A stretch of DNA of 38,560 nucleotides from Caryophanales bacterium UBA3631. Its GTDB lineage: Bacteria; Bacillota_I; Bacilli_A; RF39; UBA660. A program made the position numbers and the translations under genes. This document shows, one piece after another, positions 19,124 through 28,432 of this stretch; the first letter of the stretch is position 1; every line of letters starts with the position of its first letter. The DNA lies in the NCBI GenBank assembly GCA_002374055.1, contig DFLA01000017.1:1-38560 (forward strand), written 5' to 3'. The notes beneath the pieces are model-generated. The model ran no database searches and had not been told where the DNA came from. It saw nothing but the letters and a program-made list of their open reading frames with translations.

Positions 19124-20395
19124 CTAGTTATTTGTTATTTTTTCTATTTTTGTTTCAATTTCTCCATCTTGTAATTTTATTATTAATGGTTTTTGATTAT
19201 TTATGTTTTTTATTGTAGATATTACTTTGCCATCTTGTTTAGTCAATGAGTAACCTCTTTTTAGTACTCCAAGTGGATTAACTAGTTCTAGTTTATCTAT
19301 TAAATTATTTAATTTTGTTTGTGATTCTTTATATAGTGCGTTTGGATTTTTTAAAATATAATTTGTTTTTAATTTTTCTAGTTTATTCTTATTATTATCT
19401 AGTTTTTGTTTTAATATTCTATTTGCATTTTCTTTTAATTCTTCTATTTTTAGTTTTTTGTTTTCATAAATAATCATTGGGTTTTTTAAGACAAATGAAT
19501 TTGAATATTTTTCTAGTAATATTTTATGTATATTTATTTTTTTACTTATATTTTCATTTAATCTAATTGATAATTGTTTTATATGATTTTTAATATCTAT
19601 CATATTAGGTACTGCCATTTCTGCTGCTCCTGTTGGAGTTGGTGCTCGAAGATCTGCTACAAAGTCTGCTATTGTGAAGTCTACTTCGTGTCCTACTGCA
19701 CTTATTATTGGTATTGTAGATGCAAATATTTCTCTTGCTACTATTTCTTCGTTGAATGGCCATAAGTCTTCTATGGAACCACCTCCACGGCCTAATATTA
19801 TTACATCTAAGTCGTATGTGTTTGCGATTTTTAATTTTTTTACTATATCAGCACTTGCGTGTTCTCCTTGCACTAGACTTGGAAAAAGTATTGTTTCACA
19901 AATTGGAAATCTTCTTTTTATTGTAGATAAAATATCTTTTATTGCTGCTCCTGTTGGTGCTGTTATTATTCCTATTTTTTTTGGGATTTTTGGGATTTTT
20001 TTCTTATATTTTTCGTCAAATAATCCTTCTTTTGATAATTTTTCTTTTAATTTTTCGAATGCGATATATAGGTTTCCTACTCCATCTTCTAGCATTTCTG
20101 TTACATATATTTGATAGTTTCCTGTTGATTCATATACACTAATTCTACCCATTACTAATACTTTTGTACCTTCCGCAGGCGTGAATGTTATGTTTTTTGC
20201 GTCTCGTGCAAACATTATTGCGTTTATTTTACTTGTTTCGTCTTTTAGAGAAAAATACATATGACCTGTTGAATGCATTTTAAAATTTGATATTTCTCCT
20301 TTTAAAAATACTGTTTTTAAATGTTCGTCACTATCTATTTTGTATTTTATATATTTAGTTAGTGCTCCGACTGTTAAGTATTTATCTTTATTCAT
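19124..20395 (-). CDS. xseA: exodeoxyribonuclease VII large subunit
   Basis: The 423-residue catalytic subunit has an N-terminal OB fold ([33 protein letters not shown], then [18 protein letters not shown]). The catalytic domain includes [18 protein letters not shown] and [20 protein letters not shown], with [23 protein letters not shown] near 235. A long coiled-coil finger then leads to the C-terminal [17 protein letters not shown] segment. The length is typical. Its ATG overlaps the nusB end by eight bases, so the two are translationally coupled. Confidence 0.95.
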   Translation of the reverse strand: MNKDKYLTVGALTKYIKYKIDSDEHLKTVFLKGEISNFKMHSTGHMYFSLKDETSKINAIMFARDAKNITFTPAEGTKVLVMGRISVYESTGNYQIYVTEMLEDGVGNLYIAFEKLKEKLSKEGLFDEKYKKKIPKIPKKIGIITAPTGAAIKDILSTIKRRFPICETILFPSLVQGEHASADIVKKLKIANTYDLDVIILGRGGGSIEDLWPFNEEIVAREIFASTIPIISAVGHEVDFTIADFVADLRAPTPTGAAEMAVPNMIDIKNHIKQLSIRLNENISKKINIHKILLEKYSNSFVLKNPMIIYENKKLKIEELKENANRILKQKLDNNKNKLEKLKTNYILKNPNALYKESQTKLNNLIDKLELVNPLGVLKRGYSLTKQDGKVISTIKNINNQKPLIIKLQDGEIETKIEKITNN

Positions 20396-20792
20396 TTGTT
20401 TCTTCTTTATATACTTTATCTAAAACAGCATTTATCATTTTTCTTACGTCGTCATCGCTATATAGTTTTGATAGTTCTATTGCTTCGTTTATTGCAACTA
20501 CTGCTGGTGTTTTTGTATATATTAATTCATATATTCCTATTCTTAGTATTGCTTGGTCTGTATTACCTAGTCTATCTATAGTCCAGTTGCTTAAATATTT
20601 GTTTGCAAGTTTATCTATATCATGCTTATATGTTATTATTCCATATACTGTATCTTTAATAAATTCATTATCTATTTCTGAAACATTTTTTATTGTTTCG
20701 TCTAGATTGTATTCGATTTTTCCTAATTCACAAACTGATACTTGATATAGTATAGTCATTATTTTTTTTCTTAATTCACTTCTGTTATTCAT
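20388..20792 (-). CDS. nusB: transcription antitermination factor NusB
   Basis: NusB binds boxA RNA with S10 and helps rRNA antitermination. The protein has 134 residues, the family length. The start is set at the ATG of [10 protein letters not shown] (20792), where GGTGAT lies six bases upstream; a GTG four codons upstream is inside this RBS. Typical features are the N-terminal helices, [14 protein letters not shown] at about 49-62, [21 protein letters not shown] in the middle, and [20 protein letters not shown]. It opens the nusB-xseA-xseB operon, the usual Bacillota context. Confidence 0.93.
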   Translation of the reverse strand: MNNRSELRKKIMTILYQVSVCELGKIEYNLDETIKNVSEIDNEFIKDTVYGIITYKHDIDKLANKYLSNWTIDRLGNTDQAILRIGIYELIYTKTPAVVAINEAIELSKLYSDDDVRKMINAVLDKVYKEETNE

Positions 20793-20826
20793 ATAAATCA
20801 CCAATATTATTTTATCATAATATAAA

Positions 20827-20853
20827 AAAAAGAAAAAGTATTATTTTTCCTTT
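20827..20853 (-). terminator. intrinsic terminator of pilin-like gene 2
   Basis: On the minus strand GAAAAA pairs with TTTTTC across TAATAC, followed by eight Ts. It is weak (A-T pairs only) but correctly placed 25-50 bases after the stop. Confidence 0.5.
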
Positions 20854-20875
20854 TTGTTTTTTTTAAATTGTATAT

Positions 20876-21751
20876 TTATCGCCCTGTTGTTTTGCATCCT
20901 AGTTCTTCTTGTGGTGTAACGTAACATTGTTTATTTTCTTCGTAATGTTGAACATTTACTTGACCATATTTGTCTGAACTAAGTGATAGTCCAGTTGCTT
21001 CACATGAGAAATTATCCTCATATATGCTACATCCCATCATTGTTTCGTCATTATATTCTCCTAATATATCAGTTAATAATTCTAGATTTTTTTCATTTGA
21101 GGTTCCGTCTGTTGTGCCTTCAATACAGAATGGTATTTTTTCTGTTTCTTTTGTTGTTATTCCACAGACATATGCTTTTTCGATTTTTGAATTTTTATCT
21201 AATTTTAATCCTAAAAAATAGTTTTTATTTAGAGTTGTATAATCTTTTACGTATTCGTTTTCATTTAAAATCGTACCGTTTGTTCCGTATTGCATGCTTT
21301 CTTCTATATATGCAAATACACATCCAGGACACGAAGGTATTGTAGGTATTACTTCACATTCTCCTTTTTCTGTTTTTGATACACTTCCTTTTGAATCGAA
21401 TGTTACTTTGTATTCTCCTATTGTTAGGCATCCTCCAGTTAATACATTATTTGAATATGTTAGTGTTCCATTTGTTGGTTTATCACCTGATAAAGGTATT
21501 TCTATGTTGTTTAGTTTTCCGTTTACAATATTGTAATCTCCATCTAATCTATAGTTATTATCATCCTGTAGTTTTGATACATACCATTTGTTTACTGTGT
21601 CTTTATAGCCGTATGCTGAATCAGTAACTGCTCCTCTTCTTGAATTTTCAATAATATTTAATATTATCGGTACTGTTATTACTGCTATTATTGCTAGTAT
21701 TACTATGATTGCAAGTAATTCAATTAATGTAAAACCATTCCTTTTTTTCAT
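20876..21751 (-). CDS. type-IV-pilin-like protein with variable Cys-rich C-terminus (copy 2)
   Basis: The 291-residue protein has the class-III start MKKRNG followed by FTLIELLAIIVILAIIAVIT, with Glu11 as the fifth mature residue. Residues 1-86 differ from copy 1 at about a dozen places. Residues 88-132 are identical at protein and DNA level. After Cys132 the sequence is unrelated to copy 1; it has eight cysteines, starting with CPGC and ending in GCKTTGR. Its leader shares ACATAATAGGAGG with copy 1. It is monocistronic between the nusB operon and a coiled-coil gene. Export through a type-IV-pilus or competence-type machine encoded elsewhere is inferred. Confidence 0.85.
   Translation of the reverse strand: MKKRNGFTLIELLAIIVILAIIAVITVPIILNIIENSRRGAVTDSAYGYKDTVNKWYVSKLQDDNNYRLDGDYNIVNGKLNNIEIPLSGDKPTNGTLTYSNNVLTGGCLTIGEYKVTFDSKGSVSKTEKGECEVIPTIPSCPGCVFAYIEESMQYGTNGTILNENEYVKDYTTLNKNYFLGLKLDKNSKIEKAYVCGITTKETEKIPFCIEGTTDGTSNEKNLELLTDILGEYNDETMMGCSIYEDNFSCEATGLSLSSDKYGQVNVQHYEENKQCYVTPQEELGCKTTGR
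21356..21492. repeat. 137-bp exact repeat (hinge), copy 2
   Basis: Identical by direct reading to 12574-12710. It ends at the Cys132 codon, after which the two genes share nothing evident. Confidence 0.9.
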
Positions 21752-21988
21752 TTTTTAGCCCTCCTATTATGTATTAATAATATCAAAAAAAAGTACTTTT
21801 TTCAAGTTCCTTTTAATAAACACAATTTCTAAATTCTAAATCAATAACGCTCTCATAAGTATTATTAATAAAATCACGATTAAAATTATTATCATAATAT
21901 AGTTTAAAAATCAAAAGATTTATCAATGGTTATATAAAGATGTTTTTGTATAAGAAAAAAAGAAAATAGTATTTTCTTTTTTAGGTTT
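21752..21988. other. 237-bp intergenic stretch, terminator at its end
   Basis: It holds the short promoter and leader of pilin-like gene 2 at its left end and an intrinsic terminator for the 326-residue coiled-coil gene at its right end. A 19-codon hydrophobic frame on the minus strand near 21850-21910 has no ribosome binding site, and I do not support it as a gene. Nothing else is recognisable. Confidence 0.4.
21954..21982 (-). terminator. intrinsic terminator after the mutS unit
   Basis: On the minus strand AAAAAAGAAAAT pairs with ATTTTCTTTTTTT across ACT just beyond the stop of the coiled-coil gene. Confidence 0.65.
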
Positions 21989-22969
21989 TTATTTTGTTTT
22001 TTGTTTATTCTTATTATGTGATGATTGTATTATTTTTATTGTTTCTTTGTTTTTGTTTGATGCAACAAATGTTTTAGTTTTTGATTGTTTTGAAAAATAT
22101 GTTATTGTTATTGGTTTTTTATTTGGGTTTTCTTCTATATCTTTTATTTGTTCTAATATTTTGATTGCTGATATTATGATGTTGTCTTTTTGATTTGATA
22201 GATGATCTATTGCATATGTTACGTAGTTATTTTTTTTATCAAATATATATTCTATTATTCTTTTATCATAGTCTTTTTTTGTATCATTAATTTTTATTTT
22301 TTGTAAATCAGTATTTATATGCGAAAGAATTATATTGTATTTTGTTTCTAATTCTTTTTTTATTTTTTCTATATTTGATATATCTTTTATTTTACATTTT
22401 TTATATAAGATATCTAATGTTTCTTTTATATTTATTTCATCTTTATAAAAGTATTTTTCTTTTAAGTTTTTATTTTCGTTTTGTTCTTTGCTTTCATCTA
22501 TTATTTCTATTATTTTATTTAATGTTTTATATATTTCTGATTGTTCTTTTTGCTTTTTAAATTTGTTTTTTATTTTTTGTATTATGTTTGTCTTTTTTAT
22601 TTTTTTTTGACAACTTATATTATTAATTTCGTTTTTTATTTTTTCTTTTGTATTTATTATGTTTGTTTCTAATTTTTCTAAATCGTTTTTTAAATCTTGT
22701 TGTTGTTTTTGTTTTTTTAATTCATTTATTTCATTATATAATTTTTCATCATGATTTAGTATTTTTAATATAAATTCTAGATTTTCTTTATTGATACTTA
22801 TAGTACCATTTTCTTCTTTTAATAATTCTTTTATTCTAAATAGTTTTGTTTCTGTTAGTTTTTTAATTATTTCTTTTATTTTTGTTATTGTCTCTGTCTG
22901 ATTTTCTTCTTTATATAATTTTTTTGATAAATTAATTAATTCTTGTTCATATGAATCGATGTTTTTCAT
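21989..22969 (-). CDS. coiled-coil protein of unknown function, downstream of mutS
   Basis: The 326-residue protein is very Lys/Glu/Asn/Ile-rich, with predicted coiled coil from about residue 75 to 130 (ELKKQKQQQDLKNDLEKL). A basic patch QKIKNKFKKQKEQ lies near 130-145, and the C-terminal tail is Lys-rich. No signal peptide, membrane helix or catalytic motif is seen. Its ribosome binding site AAGGAGT overlaps the last codons of mutS, two bases away, so the two are co-translated. Between residues 240 and 270, YVTYAIDHLSNQKDNIIISAIKILEQI looks like a helical bundle. I cannot assign a function. Confidence 0.65.
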   Translation of the reverse strand: MKNIDSYEQELINLSKKLYKEENQTETITKIKEIIKKLTETKLFRIKELLKEENGTISINKENLEFILKILNHDEKLYNEINELKKQKQQQDLKNDLEKLETNIINTKEKIKNEINNISCQKKIKKTNIIQKIKNKFKKQKEQSEIYKTLNKIIEIIDESKEQNENKNLKEKYFYKDEINIKETLDILYKKCKIKDISNIEKIKKELETKYNIILSHINTDLQKIKINDTKKDYDKRIIEYIFDKKNNYVTYAIDHLSNQKDNIIISAIKILEQIKDIEENPNKKPITITYFSKQSKTKTFVASNKNKETIKIIQSSHNKNKQKTK

Positions 22970-22971
22970 AT

Positions 22972-25515
22972 TTACTCCTTATTTTTTATTTGTTCTTGCA
23001 TTTTATATAGTATATTCATTGCATCTATTGGTGTTAATTTTAGTATGTTTAGTTCTTTTATATATGTTTCTATTTTTGATTGTTCTTGTTCTATTAGGTC
23101 TTCTATTGGCAATGATTCTTGTATTTTTATATCTCTTTTTTTCTCTTTATTTTCATAGACTTTTAGTATTTCTGTTGCTCTTTTTATTAGTGTTTCTGGA
23201 AGATTTGCTAATCTGGCTACATGTATTCCGTAACTTTTATCTATTGATCCTTCTTTTATTTTGTGTAGGAATGTTATATTTCCATTTTCTTCATGTGCAC
23301 TTACATGTACGTTTTTTAAGTTTTTTAGTGTTGTTTCTAAGTCTGTTAGTTCATGGTAGTGTGTTGAGAAGAATGTTATACATTTAATATTATTATGTAT
23401 GTATTCTATTATTGATTGTGCTAATGCCATTCCATCAAATGTTGCTGTTCCTCTTCCTAGTTCATCGAATAGTATTAAGCTTTTGTTTGTTGCATTTGAG
23501 ATTGCATTGTTTGCTTCTATCATTTCTACCATGAATGTTGATTCTCCGCTTACTAAATCGTCTGATGCTCCTATACGTGTGTATATTGCATCGAATATTT
23601 TTATTTTTGCTTCGCTAGCTGGTACAAAACAACCTATTTGTGCCATAATTGTTATTATTGCCATTTGTCTCATATATGTTGATTTACCTGCCATATTTGG
23701 GCCTGTTATTAGAAGCATATTTGTATTTTTGTCTAATATAATATCATTTGATACGTATTCTTTACCAGCAAGTACTTTTTCTACAACTGGATGTCTTCCA
23801 TTTATTATTCTTATTTCTTCTTTGTTTAGTATTGGTTTTATATAGTTGTTTTCTTCTGATACTGTTGCGAATGATTGAAGTACGTCTATTTCGCTTATTG
23901 TTTTTGCTATTTCTTGAAGTTTATTTATGTATTGTTTTACTTTGTCTCTTATATTAATAAATAGTTCGTATTCTAAGTCTATTATTTTTTCTTCTGCATT
24001 AAGTATTAAATCTTCTTTTTCTTTAAGTATTGGGCTTATATATCTTTCACAATTTGATAGTGTTTGCTTTCTGATGTAACCATATTCTTCTTTTACTAGA
24101 TCTGTATTTCCTTTTGATATTTCTATATAGTAACCAAATACTTTGTTATATCCTACTTTTAAATTTTTTATTCCTGTTTTTTCTTTTTCTTCTCTTTCAA
24201 ATTGCGCTACAAAGTCTTTTCCACCTTTTCTTAGTTTTTTTAATTCATCTAGGTCTTTATTGTAGTTTTCTTTTATCAGATAACCTTCTTTTATGCTTAT
24301 TGGTGGCTCTTCATATATGCTTGTTTCTAATAAATTATATAAATCATCTAATGTTTCTATTGTTTTATCATAGTTTATTTTATTTAGTATTTCTTTTATT
24401 TGTGGTAAGACTTTTAATGATCTTTTTAATTGTAGTAGGTCTCTAGCGTTTGCGTTTCCGAATGCTATTCTACCGCTTAGTCTTTCAAGATCATATACTT
24501 CGTATAAGTTTTTTATTAATTCGTCTTTTAAAATGAATTCTGTGATTAATGTTTCAACAATTTCATATCTTCTATTTATTTCTTTTTCGTTTATTAAGGG
24601 GTTTTCTATGTAGTTTTTTAATAGTCTTGATCCCATTGCTGTTTTTGTTTTATCTAATAGCCATATTAATGAGTAATTTCTTTGTTTTAGTCTTAATGTT
24701 TCTGTTAATTCTAGATTTCTTTTTGTATGAATATCCATTTTTAAGTATTCGTTTTCTTTTTTTATGATTGTTTTTTGTAGATGTGATAGATTTCTTTTTT
24801 GGGTTTTATTTATATATGTTAATAGATGTTTTATTCCGGCTATTATTCTTTGATCGTTTATATCTTCATATATGTATTTGTATTCTTCTAAATCTTCTAT
24901 TTCTTCTGTTATTGTTAGTGTTATTTTGTATTGATTTTTTAATAGATTTATACTATTTGTATCTATTTCGTTTATGATTATTTCTTTTATTCCTATGCTT
25001 ATTATTTCGTTTAATGTTTGTGTTTTGTTATCTAATATGGTTGAATAAATTTCTCCTGTTGATATATCTGAATATGTAATTATATATGTATCTTTTAGGT
25101 TTAGTAGTGAGCCGATATAGTTATTTTCTTTTTCGTTAAGTATTTCTGAGTCTAGTATTGTTCCGCTACTTACTATATTTACAAGATCTCTTTTTACTAG
25201 TCCTTTTGTTGTTTTTGGATCTTCTAATTGTTCGCAAATTCCTACTTTATAGCCTTTTTCTATTAGTTTTTCTATGTAGATGTTTGCTGCATGGTGTGGA
25301 ACTCCACACATTGGTACTCTTTCTTCTAATCCTGCGTTTTTTCCTGTTAGTGTTAATTCTAATTCTCTTGATACGGTTATTGCGTCTTCAAAGAACATTT
25401 CATAAAAATCCCCTAGTCTAAATAGTATTATTACGTCTTTATTTTGATTTTTTATTTCCACATATTGTTTCATCATTGGGGATAGTTTGTTTATATCTAT
25501 GTTTTCTATGTTCAT
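22972..25515 (-). CDS. mutS: DNA mismatch repair protein MutS
   Basis: MutS recognises mismatches and recruits MutL. The 847-residue protein has normal MutS1 length and domains. The N-terminal mismatch-binding GDFYEMFFEDA carries the Phe-x-Glu wedge. The clamp and lever region follows, then Walker A GPNMAGKSTYMRQMA near residue 605, Walker B LILFDELGRGTATFDG, and a C-terminal helix-turn-helix. The start is the ATG at 25515, because TAGGTGG lies five bases upstream; a GTG three codons earlier lies within that RBS. mutL is not next to it in the window; downstream is a coiled-coil gene instead. Confidence 0.96.
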   Translation of the reverse strand: MNIENIDINKLSPMMKQYVEIKNQNKDVIILFRLGDFYEMFFEDAITVSRELELTLTGKNAGLEERVPMCGVPHHAANIYIEKLIEKGYKVGICEQLEDPKTTKGLVKRDLVNIVSSGTILDSEILNEKENNYIGSLLNLKDTYIITYSDISTGEIYSTILDNKTQTLNEIISIGIKEIIINEIDTNSINLLKNQYKITLTITEEIEDLEEYKYIYEDINDQRIIAGIKHLLTYINKTQKRNLSHLQKTIIKKENEYLKMDIHTKRNLELTETLRLKQRNYSLIWLLDKTKTAMGSRLLKNYIENPLINEKEINRRYEIVETLITEFILKDELIKNLYEVYDLERLSGRIAFGNANARDLLQLKRSLKVLPQIKEILNKINYDKTIETLDDLYNLLETSIYEEPPISIKEGYLIKENYNKDLDELKKLRKGGKDFVAQFEREEKEKTGIKNLKVGYNKVFGYYIEISKGNTDLVKEEYGYIRKQTLSNCERYISPILKEKEDLILNAEEKIIDLEYELFINIRDKVKQYINKLQEIAKTISEIDVLQSFATVSEENNYIKPILNKEEIRIINGRHPVVEKVLAGKEYVSNDIILDKNTNMLLITGPNMAGKSTYMRQMAIITIMAQIGCFVPASEAKIKIFDAIYTRIGASDDLVSGESTFMVEMIEANNAISNATNKSLILFDELGRGTATFDGMALAQSIIEYIHNNIKCITFFSTHYHELTDLETTLKNLKNVHVSAHEENGNITFLHKIKEGSIDKSYGIHVARLANLPETLIKRATEILKVYENKEKKRDIKIQESLPIEDLIEQEQSKIETYIKELNILKLTPIDAMNILYKMQEQIKNKE

Positions 25516-25549
25516 TTTTACCACCTAGGCTATATTTTACCAAAAAAAA

Positions 25550-25577
25550 TGATATAAGTCATTAGTCTCTTATATCA
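25550..25577 (-). terminator. intrinsic terminator of the ftsW-type gene
   Basis: A nine-base-pair stem (TGATATAAG with CTTATATCA on the minus strand) with a 10-base loop, then eight Ts. The stop codon of the ftsW-type gene (25562) is within it. Confidence 0.8.
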
Positions 25578-26743
25578 ATTTTTATTTTTTCTCTTTTATA
25601 TTCTATATGTACTCTTTGAACTAACGCTAATGATATTATGAGCGCTAGTGTGAATGATCCACCATATGATAAAAATGGAAGTGGAACTCCTGTAAGTGGG
25701 AGCATTCCAAATAATCCCCCTAGATTAATTACTATGTGTGAGAATATATATGCTGCTACTCCTAGGCATATGTATTTTCCTCTTAGTGATTCTACTTTTG
25801 ATGAAAGGTTTAATATTCTATAAAGTATTATTGTGTATCCTAGGAATATTATTGAACTTCTTAAAAGGCCTTGTTCTTCTGCTATTATTGCGAAAACCAT
25901 ATCTGTGTGTGGTTCTGGTATGTATGAATATTTTTGTTGACTTTTACCAATTCCTAATCCAAACATGCCTCCATTATTTATTGCTATGTATGCGTTACAT
26001 ATTTGGTATCCTCCGTCTAAATAGTTTTTGCATGGATTTATGAAGTTAAATCTGGCCATTTGTTCTTCTGATAGAATGTATCCTTTTTGATTTTTAATTA
26101 TTAGTAATCCACAAGCTGCTACTATGATTAAAAAGAGTATTGTTTTTGTTTTTTCTTGTTTTAATATTGGACTTGAAAGAAAAAGTGTCATAAATATAAA
26201 CATTAGTATTAACATTGTTCCCAAGTCTTTTTCTAAGAAAATTATTACTGAATTGAATAGTCCGACAAATAGTATAAGTCCTATTATATCGTAGTGTTTA
26301 TATTTTGGATTTCTTAATTTCTTTTTTGTTTTATCGAATATTAGTGATAAACATACTATTATTATAGGTTTTACGAATTCACTCGGTTGGAATGTTATTG
26401 ATCCTATTGTTAACCAGTTTTGTGCTCCTTTATGGAATGTACCATATAGGAATAGATATAGTACGCAAAAAGTGATTGCTATAAATGATATGAATGCTTT
26501 AAATGCGTATTTTTTTGTATCTTTTTTTATTATAAAAAATGATATTACAAATCCTCCTGTTATCATTAGTAGTTGTCTGAAAAAGTAATAGAATAATGAT
26601 TGTTCGTACCTTATTACTGCTTCACTACTAGATGCTGTTACGATGTTAAAAAGCCCAAATGTAAATAAGATTATTGTTATATATAGTAATGGCTTATCCA
26701 TGTCGTTGTAATAGTTTTTTAAATTTTTTAAACTATTTTTCAT
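25562..26743 (-). CDS. SEDS glycosyltransferase, FtsW/SpoVE/RodA type
   Basis: SEDS proteins polymerise glycan strands from lipid II together with a class-B PBP. The 393-residue protein has about ten membrane helices. It carries the family motifs GAQNWLTIGSITFQPSEFVKP (about 115-135), IFLEKDLGTMLILMFIF, and the extracellular loop SYIPEPHTDMVFAIIAEEQG, and ends with GVPLPFLSYGGS. The start is set at the ATG of MKNSLKNL with GGTGG upstream; the frame is open for 15 more codons but these precede the RBS. Which SEDS role (division, elongation, spore cortex) it has is uncertain; no partner PBP is nearby. Confidence 0.9.
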   Translation of the reverse strand: MKNSLKNLKNYYNDMDKPLLYITIILFTFGLFNIVTASSSEAVIRYEQSLFYYFFRQLLMITGGFVISFFIIKKDTKKYAFKAFISFIAITFCVLYLFLYGTFHKGAQNWLTIGSITFQPSEFVKPIIIVCLSLIFDKTKKKLRNPKYKHYDIIGLILFVGLFNSVIIFLEKDLGTMLILMFIFMTLFLSSPILKQEKTKTILFLIIVAACGLLIIKNQKGYILSEEQMARFNFINPCKNYLDGGYQICNAYIAINNGGMFGLGIGKSQQKYSYIPEPHTDMVFAIIAEEQGLLRSSIIFLGYTIILYRILNLSSKVESLRGKYICLGVAAYIFSHIVINLGGLFGMLPLTGVPLPFLSYGGSFTLALIISLALVQRVHIEYKREKIKIDIRD

Positions 26744-26864
26744 ATTACCACCTATTATATATAATATCACATATTTTGTTTTTTTCAAAATTTATTTTTT
26801 TAGACATTTACATAAACATTTTTATAGTTTTGTAATAAACTATATTAGAAATGGAGGTTTAATT

Positions 26865-27026
26865 ATGTATTATTATGGCGGATATCAAGGTTATGGAAAC
26901 AGCTGTTGCGGAGGATACTCTGGTGGCGGATATGGATATGGTTCTGGTTATGGTGCTGCTATTATCTTAGTTTTATTTATTTTACTTGTTATTGTAATTG
27001 GAACACGTGCTTTTGGAAATAACTAA
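26865..27026 (+). CDS. YjcZ-like Gly/Tyr-rich small membrane peptide
   Basis: This 53-residue gene is short. TGGAGG lies eight bases before the ATG. Residues 1-30 are made mainly of Gly, Tyr and Ser with a Cys-Cys pair (GNSCCGGYSGG). A single membrane helix, AAIILVLFILLVIVIG, follows, then a short tail. This pattern, a Gly/Tyr-rich head and one helix, is that of YjcZ-type sporulation peptides of Bacilli, whose role is unknown. It stands alone on the plus strand between two minus-strand genes, with its own short upstream region and a terminator. Confidence 0.75.
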   Translation: MYYYGGYQGYGNSCCGGYSGGGYGYGSGYGAAIILVLFILLVIVIGTRAFGNN

Positions 27027-27030
27027 AAGA

Positions 27031-27051
27031 GGCATAGAATTTATCTATGCC
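27031..27051. terminator. bidirectional intrinsic terminator
   Basis: GGCATAGA pairs with TCTATGCC around ATTTA, between the small peptide gene and the converging M23 gene. T tracts are on both sides. Confidence 0.8.
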
Positions 27052-27053
27052 TT

Positions 27054-28352
27054 TTATTTTACACCTTGTTGCGCATAATATTTTAAAATTAGTTTAGCAT
27101 CTTGTGTTGTTATTTTTCCGTCTTTATTCATATCTGCTACTTGTTTTTGTTTTAGTTCTTTTTGAGTTAATTGTTCGTTATTATCGATTTTATCAATTAA
27201 TACTAATACTATTGATGCATCACTTCCGTCAATTACTCCATCAAAATCTAAGTCTCCTAGTAACATTTCTTTTTCTATTTCTTGTTTTGGTTCTTGTTTT
27301 TCTATTACTTGTGGGTTTAAATATCCTATTAGTTTATCTTTAACTATATAGTTTGCTTTTACTGTTGAATCATCTATGTTTACAATGTTTCCTTTATTTA
27401 TGTTTAATATTATTTCTTGTTTTTCTTTATTTGTAAATTCATCAAATTTAAAAGTGTATCTAAATATTCTTTTACCATTATTTGAAACATAGTTTGCTTT
27501 TACTGTTTTATTTCCAACTTTTACTTCTATTGTTGGTTCGTTGATTATGTTTATTGCTTTTGTGTATTCTATTACTATTTTTCCAAATGTACCTAAATCA
27601 GTATATGTTATGTTTTTTATTTCTGCTGGATCTGGTTTTTTTATTGATATTCCTTCACCTATCTTTGGTTCTTCTTTTTTAGGAGCATTTTTTCCAATAT
27701 AATCTACTGGATTAAGTGTTTCTTTATTGTATTGATATGTAACTACTAGGTTTTTGTTTCCTCCAAAAACAAATTGTGGAAGTACTTCTTTTGCACTTGG
27801 TCTTACTTCAAAGTGTAGGTGCATATGTCCTGAGTCTCCTGATGAACCCATTACTCCGATTTTTTGTCCTTTTTTTACATTATCACCGTTTTTTAGAGTT
27901 ACTGAATTAGCTTTTAAGTGTGCATATAAGAAACATTTTCCTGTTTTAGTTTCTTGTATAACTATGTAGTTTCCATATCCACCACCGTCGTTAGTTGTTC
28001 TTCTTTGAAATCTATCTACATATTTTAAACTTGGGTTATATATTTGATCTAAACTTGTTGTTAATACTTTTCCATCTACTATTGATACTACATCATATGT
28101 GTTACCTTTTATTCCTGTTATATCTACTCCAAAATGTGGTTCTACTTTACTATATTTTCCTTCGTATGGTGCGTAGTTATATTTTTTATCGTATGCACTT
28201 GAATCATATGATCTGTCTCCATATCCATATTCTATGTATGTTTCATATGCATTTTTTTCGTCTATTGGCCATATATAGTCTGCTGCTTTTACTGTATTTT
28301 TACTTATTGTAACTAACATAATTAATAATAATGTTCTTATTATTTTTTTCAT
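27054..28352 (-). CDS. secreted M23 metallopeptidase with C-terminal dockerin
   Basis: The 432-residue protein has a signal peptide (KKIIRTLLLIMLVTISKNTVKA, residues 2-23). An M23 peptidase domain follows at about 40-230: HFGVDITG holds the first metal ligands and HMHLHFEVRPSA the closing HxH. A linker and an immunoglobulin-like module (about 245-350) come next. At the end are two calcium-loop repeats, GDLDFDGVIDGSDASIVL and ADMNKDGKITTQDAKLIL, the signature of a type I dockerin. M23 enzymes cut peptidoglycan cross-bridges. A dockerin implies docking to a cohesin on the cell surface, but no cohesin gene is in the window. The start is chosen because GAGGGGG lies before the ATG at 28352. Confidence 0.85.
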   Translation of the reverse strand: MKKIIRTLLLIMLVTISKNTVKAADYIWPIDEKNAYETYIEYGYGDRSYDSSAYDKKYNYAPYEGKYSKVEPHFGVDITGIKGNTYDVVSIVDGKVLTTSLDQIYNPSLKYVDRFQRRTTNDGGGYGNYIVIQETKTGKCFLYAHLKANSVTLKNGDNVKKGQKIGVMGSSGDSGHMHLHFEVRPSAKEVLPQFVFGGNKNLVVTYQYNKETLNPVDYIGKNAPKKEEPKIGEGISIKKPDPAEIKNITYTDLGTFGKIVIEYTKAINIINEPTIEVKVGNKTVKANYVSNNGKRIFRYTFKFDEFTNKEKQEIILNINKGNIVNIDDSTVKANYIVKDKLIGYLNPQVIEKQEPKQEIEKEMLLGDLDFDGVIDGSDASIVLVLIDKIDNNEQLTQKELKQKQVADMNKDGKITTQDAKLILKYYAQQGVK

Positions 28353-28416
28353 ATTTTTTCCCCCTCTTTTTATTAGTTGTATATTATACACTTTTTTAAA
28401 AAAAAGTCAAATTAAA

Positions 28417-28432
28417 AGTGCCTTGTAGCACT
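28417..28432 (-). terminator. intrinsic terminator of glyA-folD
   Basis: On the minus strand AGTGC pairs with GCACT around TACAAG, followed by TTTAATTT. The folD stop codon begins in the ascending arm. Confidence 0.65.

Noticed and set aside
21850..21910. 19-codon hydrophobic frame upstream of pilin-like gene 2
   Set aside because: No ribosome binding site, very short, and composition expected by chance in AT-rich DNA.
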